A stretch of DNA of 64,000 nt. It comes from Ogataea parapolymorpha DL-1. Its lineage: Eukaryota; Ascomycota; Pichiomycetes; Pichiales; Pichiaceae. The notes beneath the pieces are model-generated. The model saw nothing but the letters and a program-made list of their open reading frames with translations. It made no database searches and was not told where the DNA came from. Where the stretch lies: assembly GCF_000187245.1 (NCBI RefSeq), contig NC_027860.1, forward strand, positions 682,001 through 746,000, written 5' to 3'. The position numbers and the translations under genes were made by a program. Every line of letters begins with the position of its first letter. Position 1 is the stretch's first letter. Shown piece after piece: positions 10,208 through 18,347 of this stretch.

Positions 10208-10662
10208 ATGTTTATTTTGGTCTTCGATGGAAAAAATTTAGGTATTGACGTTGACATGTTGAGTGTGTTTGAATATCCAAAGTTGCTTGCGCAGCTCGAG
10301 GTGAGTAGAATATGTGCACAATAACAAACTAACGCCAGAAAATCGTGGTATACGTGGAAGGCGAGTTAGGCTCGGAAAACGCAGCTGTGCAAAACTTCAG
10401 AGCCGAGGCCTCGAAGTTCGCCGAGCTCTACGGCCGCACAAACGACTTGCGCATCCTGGCGGCTGTTCCGAAGGCACACGATCAGTCTGCTGACCCCAAA
10501 ATCGCCGAGCTGTGCGAGTTGGACCAACTGCAAACCAGAAACGACTCCATGCGCTTCATGCTCAAGCTTGAGGTCGTCAAGAGAGAAATAGTAAAGCTAG
10601 TTGGAGGAGAATGCGACTTGATTGGCGCCTTCAAGAATGTTTGGCGACAGCTCGGTAAATAG
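10208..10662 (+). CDS. Uncharacterised small protein, one micro-intron
   Basis: Exon 1 is 10208-10300 (31 codons, starting MFILVFDGKNLGIDVD). The intron is 10301-10338 and exon 2 is 10339-10662. The joined product is 138 aa. Splicing is supported by GTGAGT, CTAAC and CAG and by an uninterrupted joined frame. The N-terminal half looks alpha/beta (strand-rich FILVFDG and IVVYVEGE). The C-terminal half is helical with charged heptads (DSMRFMLKLEVVKREIVKLV). I do not recognise the family. The stop codon lies 4 bp from the stop codon of the convergent HRT1. Confidence 0.65.
10301..10338 (+). other. 38-nt spliceosomal intron
   Basis: The 5' site is GTGAGT, the branch site CTAAC at 10329-10333, and the 3' end CAG. 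The branch adenosine is only about 6 nt from the AG end. Confidence 0.75.
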
Positions 10663-10666
10663 ACTT

Positions 10667-11014
10667 CTAATCTTTGAGAATATCCTTAATTGACCAATCT
10701 GAGTTGTCCAAAGGACACGAGTTTCTTTTCTGGATCCATGTATCGATGCAGTGCAGGTGGAACGAGTGATTGCACACTCCCACCGCGCGCGGACACTTTG
10801 TATGGGTTGCTGTTCTCGAATTGGCGCCAAAGTTCGGGTTATTGCCGCAGTCGATACACGGTTCCATCAGGTGGTTTCTACAGATAGCACAGGTCTCGTT
10901 GTTCTGATCCCAGGTCCAAAAGGCCACTGCGGTCCACTTTTTGACCTCAAACCGCTTTTTCTTGGCTTGTTGCGGTGCTGGCGCAGGCAAATCAATATCC
11001 ATTTGGTCGGCCAT
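10667..11014 (-). CDS. HRT1: RING-H2 subunit of cullin-RING ligases, Hrt1/Rbx1
   Basis: The product is 115 aa from the ATG at 11014; an in-frame GTG at 11020 is not needed. It contains KKRFEVKKW, the beta-strand that inserts into the cullin. The RING-H2 zinc ligands are CAICRNH, CIDC, then CNHSFHLHC and CPLD. It recruits E2 to SCF and other cullin ligases. The length fits Rbx1/Hrt1 (~108-121 aa). It is divergent with MED7, with only 69 bp between start codons. Confidence 0.95.
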   Translation of the reverse strand: MADQMDIDLPAPAPQQAKKKRFEVKKWTAVAFWTWDQNNETCAICRNHLMEPCIDCGNNPNFGANSRTATHTKCPRAVGVCNHSFHLHCIDTWIQKRNSCPLDNSDWSIKDILKD

Positions 11015-11083
11015 TTTCACGAAGGCGAACGGTTGGAACGAAAATTAAACAAATAAAAAAAATTACCAAATTTTAGTTTCTCC

Positions 11084-11776
11084 ATGTCCGATTTGATATC
11101 CTCTCTTTATCCGCCGCCTCCGCCGTACGTTCGCTTTTTCACTGCCGAGAATGTGCAGCGTGCGGCCGAATTGCGCAGACAGCACGGTCCGGATGCCGAG
11201 AAACTGCTCTCAGAGACCAAAGATCTGCGATTTCTTGTTCCCCCTCTGCCCCCTAACAAGCCGCAGTACCGCTCTTTTGGAGATATCTGGAACTTTGAGG
11301 ACAAGTTCATTACGCTGGAGGAGTCAGGAATTCAGCAATTGTATGAGGAGGCGGAGAATGTCGAAGAGGAGACGTTCACGGTGGAACGTATCGAGGAGCT
11401 CAAGAAAATGACAAAGTCGCTGTTGCTAAACTTTCTGGAATTTACAGGTCTGCTGGCCAAAAACCCGGCTTTGGCACACGTGAAAATTGAGCAGATCCGT
11501 GTGATTCTGATCAATCTGCACCATCTGCTCAATAGTTACCGTCTGCACCAGTCGCGCGAGGGACTGATTCTCAAGATGGAGGAGAAAATCAGAAATGACA
11601 GAGAGACCATCCAGAAAATCGAAAACACGTGTTTGCAAGTGGAGGAGCGCATCCGGTCGCTTGTGTGGCGCGAGAAAGACGTTGAATTCGAGCAAGTGGA
11701 CAATTCGCAGAACGCAGAGCCAAGCCGAGAACAGATAGTCGAGAGCGTAAGACAGAGCGTTTTAGAAGGGGCCTAA
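11084..11776 (+). CDS. MED7: Mediator middle-module subunit Med7
   Basis: The protein is 230 aa beginning MSDLISSLYPPPPPYVRFFT, the hallmark poly-Pro N-terminus of Med7 that contacts Med31. A linker (LPPNKPQYRSFGD) is followed by the long helix (~115-200) that pairs with Med21. Length and architecture match S. cerevisiae Med7 (222 aa). The function is in the RNA polymerase II Mediator complex. It shares a 69-bp divergent promoter with HRT1. Confidence 0.93.
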   Translation: MSDLISSLYPPPPPYVRFFTAENVQRAAELRRQHGPDAEKLLSETKDLRFLVPPLPPNKPQYRSFGDIWNFEDKFITLEESGIQQLYEEAENVEEETFTVERIEELKKMTKSLLLNFLEFTGLLAKNPALAHVKIEQIRVILINLHHLLNSYRLHQSREGLILKMEEKIRNDRETIQKIENTCLQVEERIRSLVWREKDVEFEQVDNSQNAEPSREQIVESVRQSVLEGA

Positions 11777-11808
11777 TTGTTATTTACTACTATACATATA
11801 TACAAGGC

Positions 11809-13596
11809 TCATTCGGAAATTCCCACGACGTCGATCCACTTGACAAGGCCGCCACGCAGACACAGACGGCGTAAGTGGTTTCTTTCTTCTTCGCCAATGT
11901 CCAGAACCGGTGACAAAATTATCAGTTTATTTTTCACCTCCTTTTCGTCGTCCACAAGGCCAAATTGGTCCTGCTCAATCAATCCAGTCCCGTTGCGGAA
12001 CCTGCCGGAAAGACTAACAAACGTTTTTGTGTCGCGAAGCGCGTCTAGGCCAAGAACAATCATGGTGTCCAGAGACTTGAACGTCATGCCTTCGACCGTG
12101 CTAACGTTGGCAACTAGCAGCCTTTCTTTTGCAGCCGTGCCAATTTCTTGGCCATTATACACCTCGGCGTTCTTCCCAAGCTTTGCGAGCAGGCCTTGTA
12201 CCTTGAACACACTGGTTTCGTCAGAAACGATCACCAAGACAGATTTCTGGAAATTCTGTCTCTGCTTCTTCAGCAGCTTGACCAGTCCGGAAACGAGCAC
12301 CGCCAGCTCGCCCTCGCGAACCTGCTTGTCCATTAGGCTGCGTTTACGTTTCCAGTACTTCACATAGGCCGTCTCTCCGTCGGCTTGCTGCTCCCAATCT
12401 TGGCGGTCGCCGTAATTTGGGGCTTTCATGTTTACCAAATTTGTGCGAACTTTTTTGGATTTGGTCATGGTTGGCCGCACCAAAACGCACCCCACGCCGA
12501 CGTTCTTGGGCACAACACAAGTGTGGGCCATGTTTCCCCTGGAGAAATTGCCCATTTCGTGGAATTTGCTCCAGTCAAACCATTGAGTGTTTTCCTGCAA
12601 CTCGTCCAAAAACGACCGCGGAGTGGGCGCCGTGGTGGTGAACAGCAGCTGCGGATGCGGCTCGTTGTGAAAACGTCGGTAGTCTTGGAGCTTCAGCACG
12701 TAATCTAGCAGCTTCACGATAGGCGTTTTGCGTTGGTCGTCGATCGGCGCGTCGACGTCCATCATATGGTCAATGTCGTCCACTCCAATGTATGCGAGAC
12801 TGTTCACCTTCATGAAATCCATACCTCGAGTGGCCAGCAAATCCAGCAGACGCTGGGGCGTGGATACGAGGACGTGGGGGCACGGAGTTTCCATGAGGTC
12901 TTTGATCTGCTGCTCTTCTGTTTGTTGGTCTGCGCGGTACAGAAACTGTGCCATCGTCTGGATATTGGGCAGGCTCTTTGGTTTGACCCGACGGATGCTC
13001 TGGTACACTTTTTCCGCATACTTTTGCATTTGAACTGCCTGCAACCCGGAGTTCACCAACACGAGCGAGTTTATTCCCTCTCCGCGAGCCGGAGCACGGC
13101 GAAGAAAGAGACCGTGCGTGAGCAATGCCGTGCTTCTGCCTGTTCCCGGCTCGCCTACGGCCACTGTGCTCACGTATCCGCTGGCCAGTGCAAGGATCCG
13201 TTTCTGGAATTCTGTTGCCGTGGTGATGCCAGTCGAGCTCTCGATAGCCTTTGCAACTAATACATTGGAATAGAAGTCTCTGAACGTGAGGTTTTCCTTG
13301 GTGAGATCCACGCGAATGCGCTCCTCAATCGGGGTGTTGATGCGCACATTGTAGCTTTCGATTTTGCGCAGGTTTTTCTGCAGCTTCTCCTGGAATCGCG
13401 AGTCCAGCACTCCAGACAGCTGCGAGAGCTGGTGGTAGTACGACTTTCGCCATTTTTTGTCGTTCACGATCTCGGGGTCATTTTCGATCGCTTCCAGCAG
13501 CTCATCGTCGCTCATAGACGGAGACTCTGGTATCCTGCCCTGCGGCAGTCTCGTCTTGGTGGCCAAACGTCTGGCGAAAATCCACCCTCGTAGCAT
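11809..13596 (-). CDS. Degenerate DEAD-box-like mitochondrial protein (Mrh4 candidate)
   Basis: The product is 595 aa with a basic presequence (MLRGWIFARRLATKTR). It shows a two-RecA helicase layout: a Q-like TEFQKRIL, P-loop GEPGTGRS at 148-155, an Ia/Ib-like STPQRLLDLLA, motif II position VDDID at 272-276, motif III position TTTAPT, and motif VI position GRFRNGTG. The invariant P-loop lysine is Arg and DEAD is not conserved, so ATPase activity is doubtful. The mitochondrial DEAD-box protein Mrh4 (large-ribosomal-subunit assembly, 561 aa in S. cerevisiae) is the nearest candidate by size and targeting. It is divergent from ZIM17 across 47 bp. Confidence 0.6.
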   Translation of the reverse strand: MLRGWIFARRLATKTRLPQGRIPESPSMSDDELLEAIENDPEIVNDKKWRKSYYHQLSQLSGVLDSRFQEKLQKNLRKIESYNVRINTPIEERIRVDLTKENLTFRDFYSNVLVAKAIESSTGITTATEFQKRILALASGYVSTVAVGEPGTGRSTALLTHGLFLRRAPARGEGINSLVLVNSGLQAVQMQKYAEKVYQSIRRVKPKSLPNIQTMAQFLYRADQQTEEQQIKDLMETPCPHVLVSTPQRLLDLLATRGMDFMKVNSLAYIGVDDIDHMMDVDAPIDDQRKTPIVKLLDYVLKLQDYRRFHNEPHPQLLFTTTAPTPRSFLDELQENTQWFDWSKFHEMGNFSRGNMAHTCVVPKNVGVGCVLVRPTMTKSKKVRTNLVNMKAPNYGDRQDWEQQADGETAYVKYWKRKRSLMDKQVREGELAVLVSGLVKLLKKQRQNFQKSVLVIVSDETSVFKVQGLLAKLGKNAEVYNGQEIGTAAKERLLVANVSTVEGMTFKSLDTMIVLGLDALRDTKTFVSLSGRFRNGTGLIEQDQFGLVDDEKEVKNKLIILSPVLDIGEEERNHLRRLCLRGGLVKWIDVVGISE

Positions 13597-13643
13597 AAAA
13601 AATATTTTTTTTCACTTTTATTTATTTTATTTATTTCTAATTC
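13597..13643. promoter_or_regulatory. 47-bp AT-rich bidirectional promoter
   Basis: Only 47 bp separate the start codons of the helicase-like gene and ZIM17. The sequence is almost pure A/T, with repeated TTTATTT units, and must hold both 5' UTRs and core promoters unless these extend into the coding regions. Confidence 0.6.
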
Positions 13644-14166
13644 ATGTGGAACATTTGCAGAATAGCCAGAACGGCAGCCGTGGGATCCAGGATCCTGAGG
13701 TTGCGGACTCCCCTAATTTCCAGGATACCATGTCCGCAGCCGGCTATCCGATCAGCCAACGTCTTTGCCGTGCGCCCGCAATCGTCGACTGTCAAGATGG
13801 AGAAACCGATGCTGATGCTGGCTTTCACCTGCAAAAAGTGCCATGAGAGGTCGTCCCATATTATCTCCAAACAAGCGTACACCTCGGGAACCGTATTGGT
13901 GCAGTGTCCGGGCTGCAAAAATAGACATCTAATTGCAGATCATCTAAAGGTAAGTTTTCCATAGTATTTCAAACTAACTTCAGATTTTTTCTGATCACCG
14001 CATAAACATTGAAGACATCCTGGCATTGAAAGGCGAGAGCGTCACTGTGACGCCCGAAGACCTTGCTTTTGAGGATATCCCCGAAAAACTGCGCGACCTG
14101 ATCGGCCACCACGCCAAAGACGCCCCACAGAAGCCAGGGCCAGACACGCCGCTGCTGAAGGAGTGA
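13644..14166 (+). CDS. ZIM17: Zim17/Hep1, escort protein of mitochondrial Hsp70
   Basis: Exon 1 is 13644-13949 and exon 2 is 13984-14166. The joined protein is 162 aa. An Arg-rich presequence (~50 aa) precedes the zinc-ribbon: CKKC, then [25 protein letters not shown] and LIADHLK, completed across the splice junction by [13 protein letters not shown]. It keeps Ssc1 soluble in the matrix and supports protein import. Length and motifs match S. cerevisiae Zim17 (174 aa). The intron interrupts the last conserved block, so without splicing the protein would end as ...LKVSFP. Confidence 0.93.
13950..13983 (+). other. 34-nt spliceosomal intron in ZIM17
   Basis: The elements are GTAAGT, CTAAC at 13974-13978 and CAG. 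The splice restores the Zim17 zinc-finger C-terminus, which validates the boundaries. This is the smallest intron in the window. Confidence 0.88.
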
Positions 14167-14308
14167 GCGGCCTGCTGGCTGTCATCCAGTCCTCTGCGGG
14201 TGTCTGGCTCGCCCTGTATATATTTAATCCGGCTCTGTGGCTTATCTAATTCTGCCGCCATATTTCTGACACCCGCTGGACCAAAAAAACTCTTCAACCT
14301 TTGCTATT

Positions 14309-15244
14309 ATGAAGAGTGGGATTATAGATAAAATGGCCGACCTGGTGGCGCTGGTTCCCTGGAAGCGAGTCTCCGAGTCTGTGCTCAACATCTTCCCCAA
14401 CGACAGCCTGCAATACATATGGATTTTTTCTCACTTTGTCACGTTTCTGGGTGCCGTGATGCACTTCTGCAGATTCCTCAGTCCAGCCTCCCTGATCTTT
14501 GCGTCTGTGCCCTGGTACAACCTCTCCCTGGCGGGCTCGATCTGTACGTACTCGCTTGTCGTGTACAGGAGACACATTCTGGACCCAGAGCTGATGGTAG
14601 CTGCTCCCTCGGGCTCTGTCAAGTCTCACCAGATGGACTACCACACAGTCCCGCTGGCCGAGATTCTCAAGTCTGAAAATACACATCTGCTAGTTTATGC
14701 GTGTCTGTGGCTAACGACGCCAACCAATATGCTCAAGATCTTTCCTTTTGCCGCGTACTCGCTGCTCAATCTCACCAATTACTGCATCATCGAGGCGTTT
14801 CCCAAACACCCGTTGTCGCTCGCAATCACGCCGCTGGTCACGTATATTGAGTATCCGCTGCTGTTGTTTGCCGCACACGTCGACCTGGCGGTTATTGGGC
14901 TTCTGTGCAAAGAAGCCAATAACCTGGGCTCTTTGTACGTGCTGATATTTTACATTTTTGTATGGGGGTTGCGGGTCGAGTATTCTGACGCCAGTCGGCT
15001 GGCAGTGTCGAACTTGCTGCGGTTTCTCGACAAGGCGTTCAACGAGGACGTTCTGCCACACGCCGTGCACAAGACATGGGTGCTGGCCAGGACAAAGTTC
15101 ACGCTCATGCTCTCGATCACCGACTACGACACGATCGCCGCCGAGTCCGAACTCAGAGAATCCGCCTCATTCAGAAAGGAAAGGAGTCCTGTGAGAGAAA
15201 AGCCAAAGAGACGGAAGAAGAAGATCCACAGCGCGTGCTCGTGA
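14309..15244 (+). CDS. POM33: Pom33/Per33 (TMEM33) family membrane protein
   Basis: The protein is 311 aa with about four membrane segments: ~38-58 (IWIFSHFVTFLGAVMHF), ~66-85, ~165-190 and ~205-222. A C-terminal amphipathic and highly basic tail follows (KPKRRKKKIH). This is the layout of the TMEM33 family, whose yeast members Pom33 and Per33 sit in the ER and nuclear envelope and help nuclear-pore distribution. S. cerevisiae Pom33 is 279 aa. The family call rests on topology and overall resemblance and has moderate certainty. Confidence 0.62.
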   Translation: MKSGIIDKMADLVALVPWKRVSESVLNIFPNDSLQYIWIFSHFVTFLGAVMHFCRFLSPASLIFASVPWYNLSLAGSICTYSLVVYRRHILDPELMVAAPSGSVKSHQMDYHTVPLAEILKSENTHLLVYACLWLTTPTNMLKIFPFAAYSLLNLTNYCIIEAFPKHPLSLAITPLVTYIEYPLLLFAAHVDLAVIGLLCKEANNLGSLYVLIFYIFVWGLRVEYSDASRLAVSNLLRFLDKAFNEDVLPHAVHKTWVLARTKFTLMLSITDYDTIAAESELRESASFRKERSPVREKPKRRKKKIHSACS

Positions 15245-15344
15245 GAAGCCATTTTGTAGCTGCTAAATTATTGCTACCATTTTTTTATTCTATTAAAATT
15301 ATTTTTTCACGGAGTCTCCATGCTACCACTTTGTAGCTCATTCT

Positions 15345-18128
15345 CTATTTATTTTTCATTTCATCTCTCAGCTCCTGTAATCTCGTATACTCTGCAGTGT
15401 CCTCCCAAACCTTGCCCTTCGACAGCAGTGACCGCACTGTCGACCGCGCCTTGAATCGCCAGTCCTTGCAGACCACATCGCCGGCATCGTGTTTCCCCGG
15501 CAGCTCGCCAAAATTCTCATACGCAGACACCAGATCCTCGCAAGCCGTTACCGCCTCGCGCCATGCATCCTGATCCACCTCGAGCTCGGGCCGACTGATC
15601 GCCGCGCGGTACGCTTTCTCATAGTCCTCGAGCGCCAGCCATGGCTTCTTGCGCCACAAGTCAACCTTAGCCACAATGCGCCACACGCGAGCACTGTAGT
15701 TCACCACGGCCGGCACCTCCTGACACAGGAACTTGAGACACGTTCTCTGGAAATGCGTCTGCCGCGCCTCCTCATCGTACGGCTCAGAAACAAGTAGTCC
15801 GGCCAGTTTCTCCAAAATCGGAATATCCAACGACCCGTCGCCATCAAGCTTCCGTGTGTCCAGCAAAGTGCGCGACGCAAGAAGCACGTCGTCCCAACGG
15901 CCCAGCTTCACCGCCACAATCAGGTAGTTCTCCCAGATCTTCCACGAGGCCTTTTCCGTGTCGCCAGAGCTCACTGCACGCTGCAACGCCGTGAACGCTT
16001 CCTTCAGCTTGTCCAGCCGCAGCAGTGCCGACGCCAGATTGGACCACGAGTACTGGCTGCTGTCGTCCAGCGCGACACACCGCGTGAACGCCTCTGCAGC
16101 CAGCTCATAGTTCTCCGTCTCCAGCCCCAGACACCCGTAGAAATACCAGTTTTCGAAATTGAGCGGGTTCGCACGCACACAGTCGTATTGGTGGCCGATC
16201 GCCGCGGCGTAGTCACGTGACCCATCAGGGAGCCGGTAGCAGTATTTTGCGAGCGACCGTTTTGCGTTGGCGTAGCGGCCGAGCTGCCACGCTTTTTCCC
16301 ACAGCACCGGGTCCTGGCGCACGTCGCCGAGTACGCACACAGCGCGCGCGTCGTCGGGCGATTCGGCAAGTTGCCGCAAAACCAACTCCTCGGCCTTGCT
16401 CTCGTTTCCTATCGAGCCGTAGCACAGGGCAGCGTCTGTCCACAGCTGCAGTCTTTCGTAGATCTCCAGCGCAGATTTAACGGACCCGAGTTCAATGAGC
16501 TTTTCTGCCAGTCTGGAGTCCAGCGACCACTTGGGGCTCAGCGACAAAGCGTAGATGTACTGCGATCTCACGGCATTTATTAGTGTAGTGTCATCTTGGA
16601 GATCTGAAGCTGTGAAAAATTCTGGGAACTGCTCCTCTTCCTTGGTTTTGGGGAAAAGTCGTGCGGTCTGCTCCGCGTGCACGCCAAGCTCCTCAACAAG
16701 TGAATATAGCTGCAAAACTCCTCTTTCGACCGTCTTTGGTCTGGTGGTTTCGAGCAGAGACCGCTGCCAGAGAGCGTTGCTGAAAACGAGCCAGTTAACG
16801 CTTCCCGGCGGTGAATACAGCACTCTTTCCACCAGCGCCCGCAGCTCCTCGCCCACGAGCGCGTTATTGGCCGGAGTATTTGCACGGATGGTCTCCAGAC
16901 GCAATAAAAGCTGCACGCTGTCGAGATCGGCGAGCGGAGGCTGGCTATTTGGGTCCAGCGACCGCAGTGGTGCAGGGATGTCTTCTTCCTTGACCGCGAT
17001 CGGGAGCAGCTTTGTTTCCTGGTCTTCGGTGGACTCGTAATTCGGGAAGTCGACCTTGACTCGTTTTTCGTCGCCAAACTCTTCAAAAGCCTGATCATCA
17101 CCTAAATTCTCGTACTGCAAACGCTCCAAAAATAGGTCGTCGTTTAGAGCCACCTCCTGCGGATTGTGTCTGTATTCCGAACCAACGCGCAATAGCGTGT
17201 CCTGCGAACGAGCCAGAACAGCCAGTGCCGCAAATGCCTTCTCCTGGAATTTGGTCCGCTTGGCCTTGCAGCCTGTAAGCACAAATTGCAGCCCCGAAGC
17301 AGATTTTGCCTTGGCCAGGCTTTCTGAGGCCTGGGTCTCTGAGCCGGCACTCAGCGCAGCTCTGGCTCGCTCCAGGTGGTATAAAACTAGAATGTACTGG
17401 TTTGTGACACTGTTGACATTTGTATCATCCATCAGAGCGGCCGCCAAAGAAGGACAAAGCAGCGAAAACGTTAGTGTAGACAGCACTGGATTTTGGTCAT
17501 GGAACAATGACTGCTGGACCTGCAGCGCTCTTGCCCGCCACCAGCACAGAGCTGCTTGGAGGTGGTTTCCCTTAGTGAGTTCTGGGATGTTTGATTGGCT
17601 GATGGCAGCTTCTGGCTCGATGGACTGGTTTACTCCAACAAGACTGATTGGGCAGCGTTGCAGTTTCTCAAATAGACGGAGCGATAAAATAAGAAGCATG
17701 GGCCAGTCCACCAGTTTGTTGGGCCTTTGACCGGATAGAGACAGAAGCGACAGAACTGCTGGATTGGAGGTTGTGAGTTTAGTGAGAAAGCCCAACTCGT
17801 CCACCATAGGCAGCCTAGGACCTGTAAAGTTGGTCTGGACGAAGATCTGGAGCAGCAAAATGGCTGAGACATAAGACAGCTCTTCAGAGACGTCCATCAT
17901 TTTGTCTGTAATGTGATCAACGACGTTTTGCAGCTGCTGGTGCCCCAAATTCTCAATATTGCATAGCTCAAGAATACTTCGCTCATGAAAGATCTGGCGT
18001 AATTCGGAGCCGGCTAGCTTCGCATATTGGCCATTGATCAGCAGCTTAATAGCCCGTTCCTCGGAAGCTCCGCTCAAAAACTCCTTTTTCAGGCAGATCA
18101 GAGCGACCTGAGACTCTCTGGTCGTCAT
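15345..18128 (-). CDS. EMW1: TTC27-family TPR protein Emw1
   Basis: The protein is 927 aa, largely helical. Clear TPR units lie in the C-terminal half (FENWYFYGCLGLETENYELA, AFTRCVALDDSSQYSWSNLA, LASALLRLDKLKEAFTAL, ASWKIWENYLIVAVKLG). The conserved block with WENY followed by a leucine/aspartate-rich RTLLDTRK is typical of human TTC27 and yeast Emw1 (904 aa). Emw1 is essential for cell-wall integrity, probably through glycosylation or Golgi function. It is intronless, with ATG at 18128. Confidence 0.85.
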   Translation of the reverse strand: MTTRESQVALICLKKEFLSGASEERAIKLLINGQYAKLAGSELRQIFHERSILELCNIENLGHQQLQNVVDHITDKMMDVSEELSYVSAILLLQIFVQTNFTGPRLPMVDELGFLTKLTTSNPAVLSLLSLSGQRPNKLVDWPMLLILSLRLFEKLQRCPISLVGVNQSIEPEAAISQSNIPELTKGNHLQAALCWWRARALQVQQSLFHDQNPVLSTLTFSLLCPSLAAALMDDTNVNSVTNQYILVLYHLERARAALSAGSETQASESLAKAKSASGLQFVLTGCKAKRTKFQEKAFAALAVLARSQDTLLRVGSEYRHNPQEVALNDDLFLERLQYENLGDDQAFEEFGDEKRVKVDFPNYESTEDQETKLLPIAVKEEDIPAPLRSLDPNSQPPLADLDSVQLLLRLETIRANTPANNALVGEELRALVERVLYSPPGSVNWLVFSNALWQRSLLETTRPKTVERGVLQLYSLVEELGVHAEQTARLFPKTKEEEQFPEFFTASDLQDDTTLINAVRSQYIYALSLSPKWSLDSRLAEKLIELGSVKSALEIYERLQLWTDAALCYGSIGNESKAEELVLRQLAESPDDARAVCVLGDVRQDPVLWEKAWQLGRYANAKRSLAKYCYRLPDGSRDYAAAIGHQYDCVRANPLNFENWYFYGCLGLETENYELAAEAFTRCVALDDSSQYSWSNLASALLRLDKLKEAFTALQRAVSSGDTEKASWKIWENYLIVAVKLGRWDDVLLASRTLLDTRKLDGDGSLDIPILEKLAGLLVSEPYDEEARQTHFQRTCLKFLCQEVPAVVNYSARVWRIVAKVDLWRKKPWLALEDYEKAYRAAISRPELEVDQDAWREAVTACEDLVSAYENFGELPGKHDAGDVVCKDWRFKARSTVRSLLSKGKVWEDTAEYTRLQELRDEMKNK

Positions 18129-18347
18129 GAGTTATTGATTGAAATTTAAATATTTTTCAGTCTTTTAAATATTGTATTTTTTAATTATTTTTTTTGCTCT
18201 AATTAGGATATTTCTTCGCTTTTAGTAGCCGTTTACTTATTTTAATCTACAGAAGGATTGGTTTCAGGAATTGATCGCAAGTCCCTAAAAATGCTTCTAG
18301 TCTTCATCATACCACTGATTTATTACCTTCAATCCTATCCAATACCG

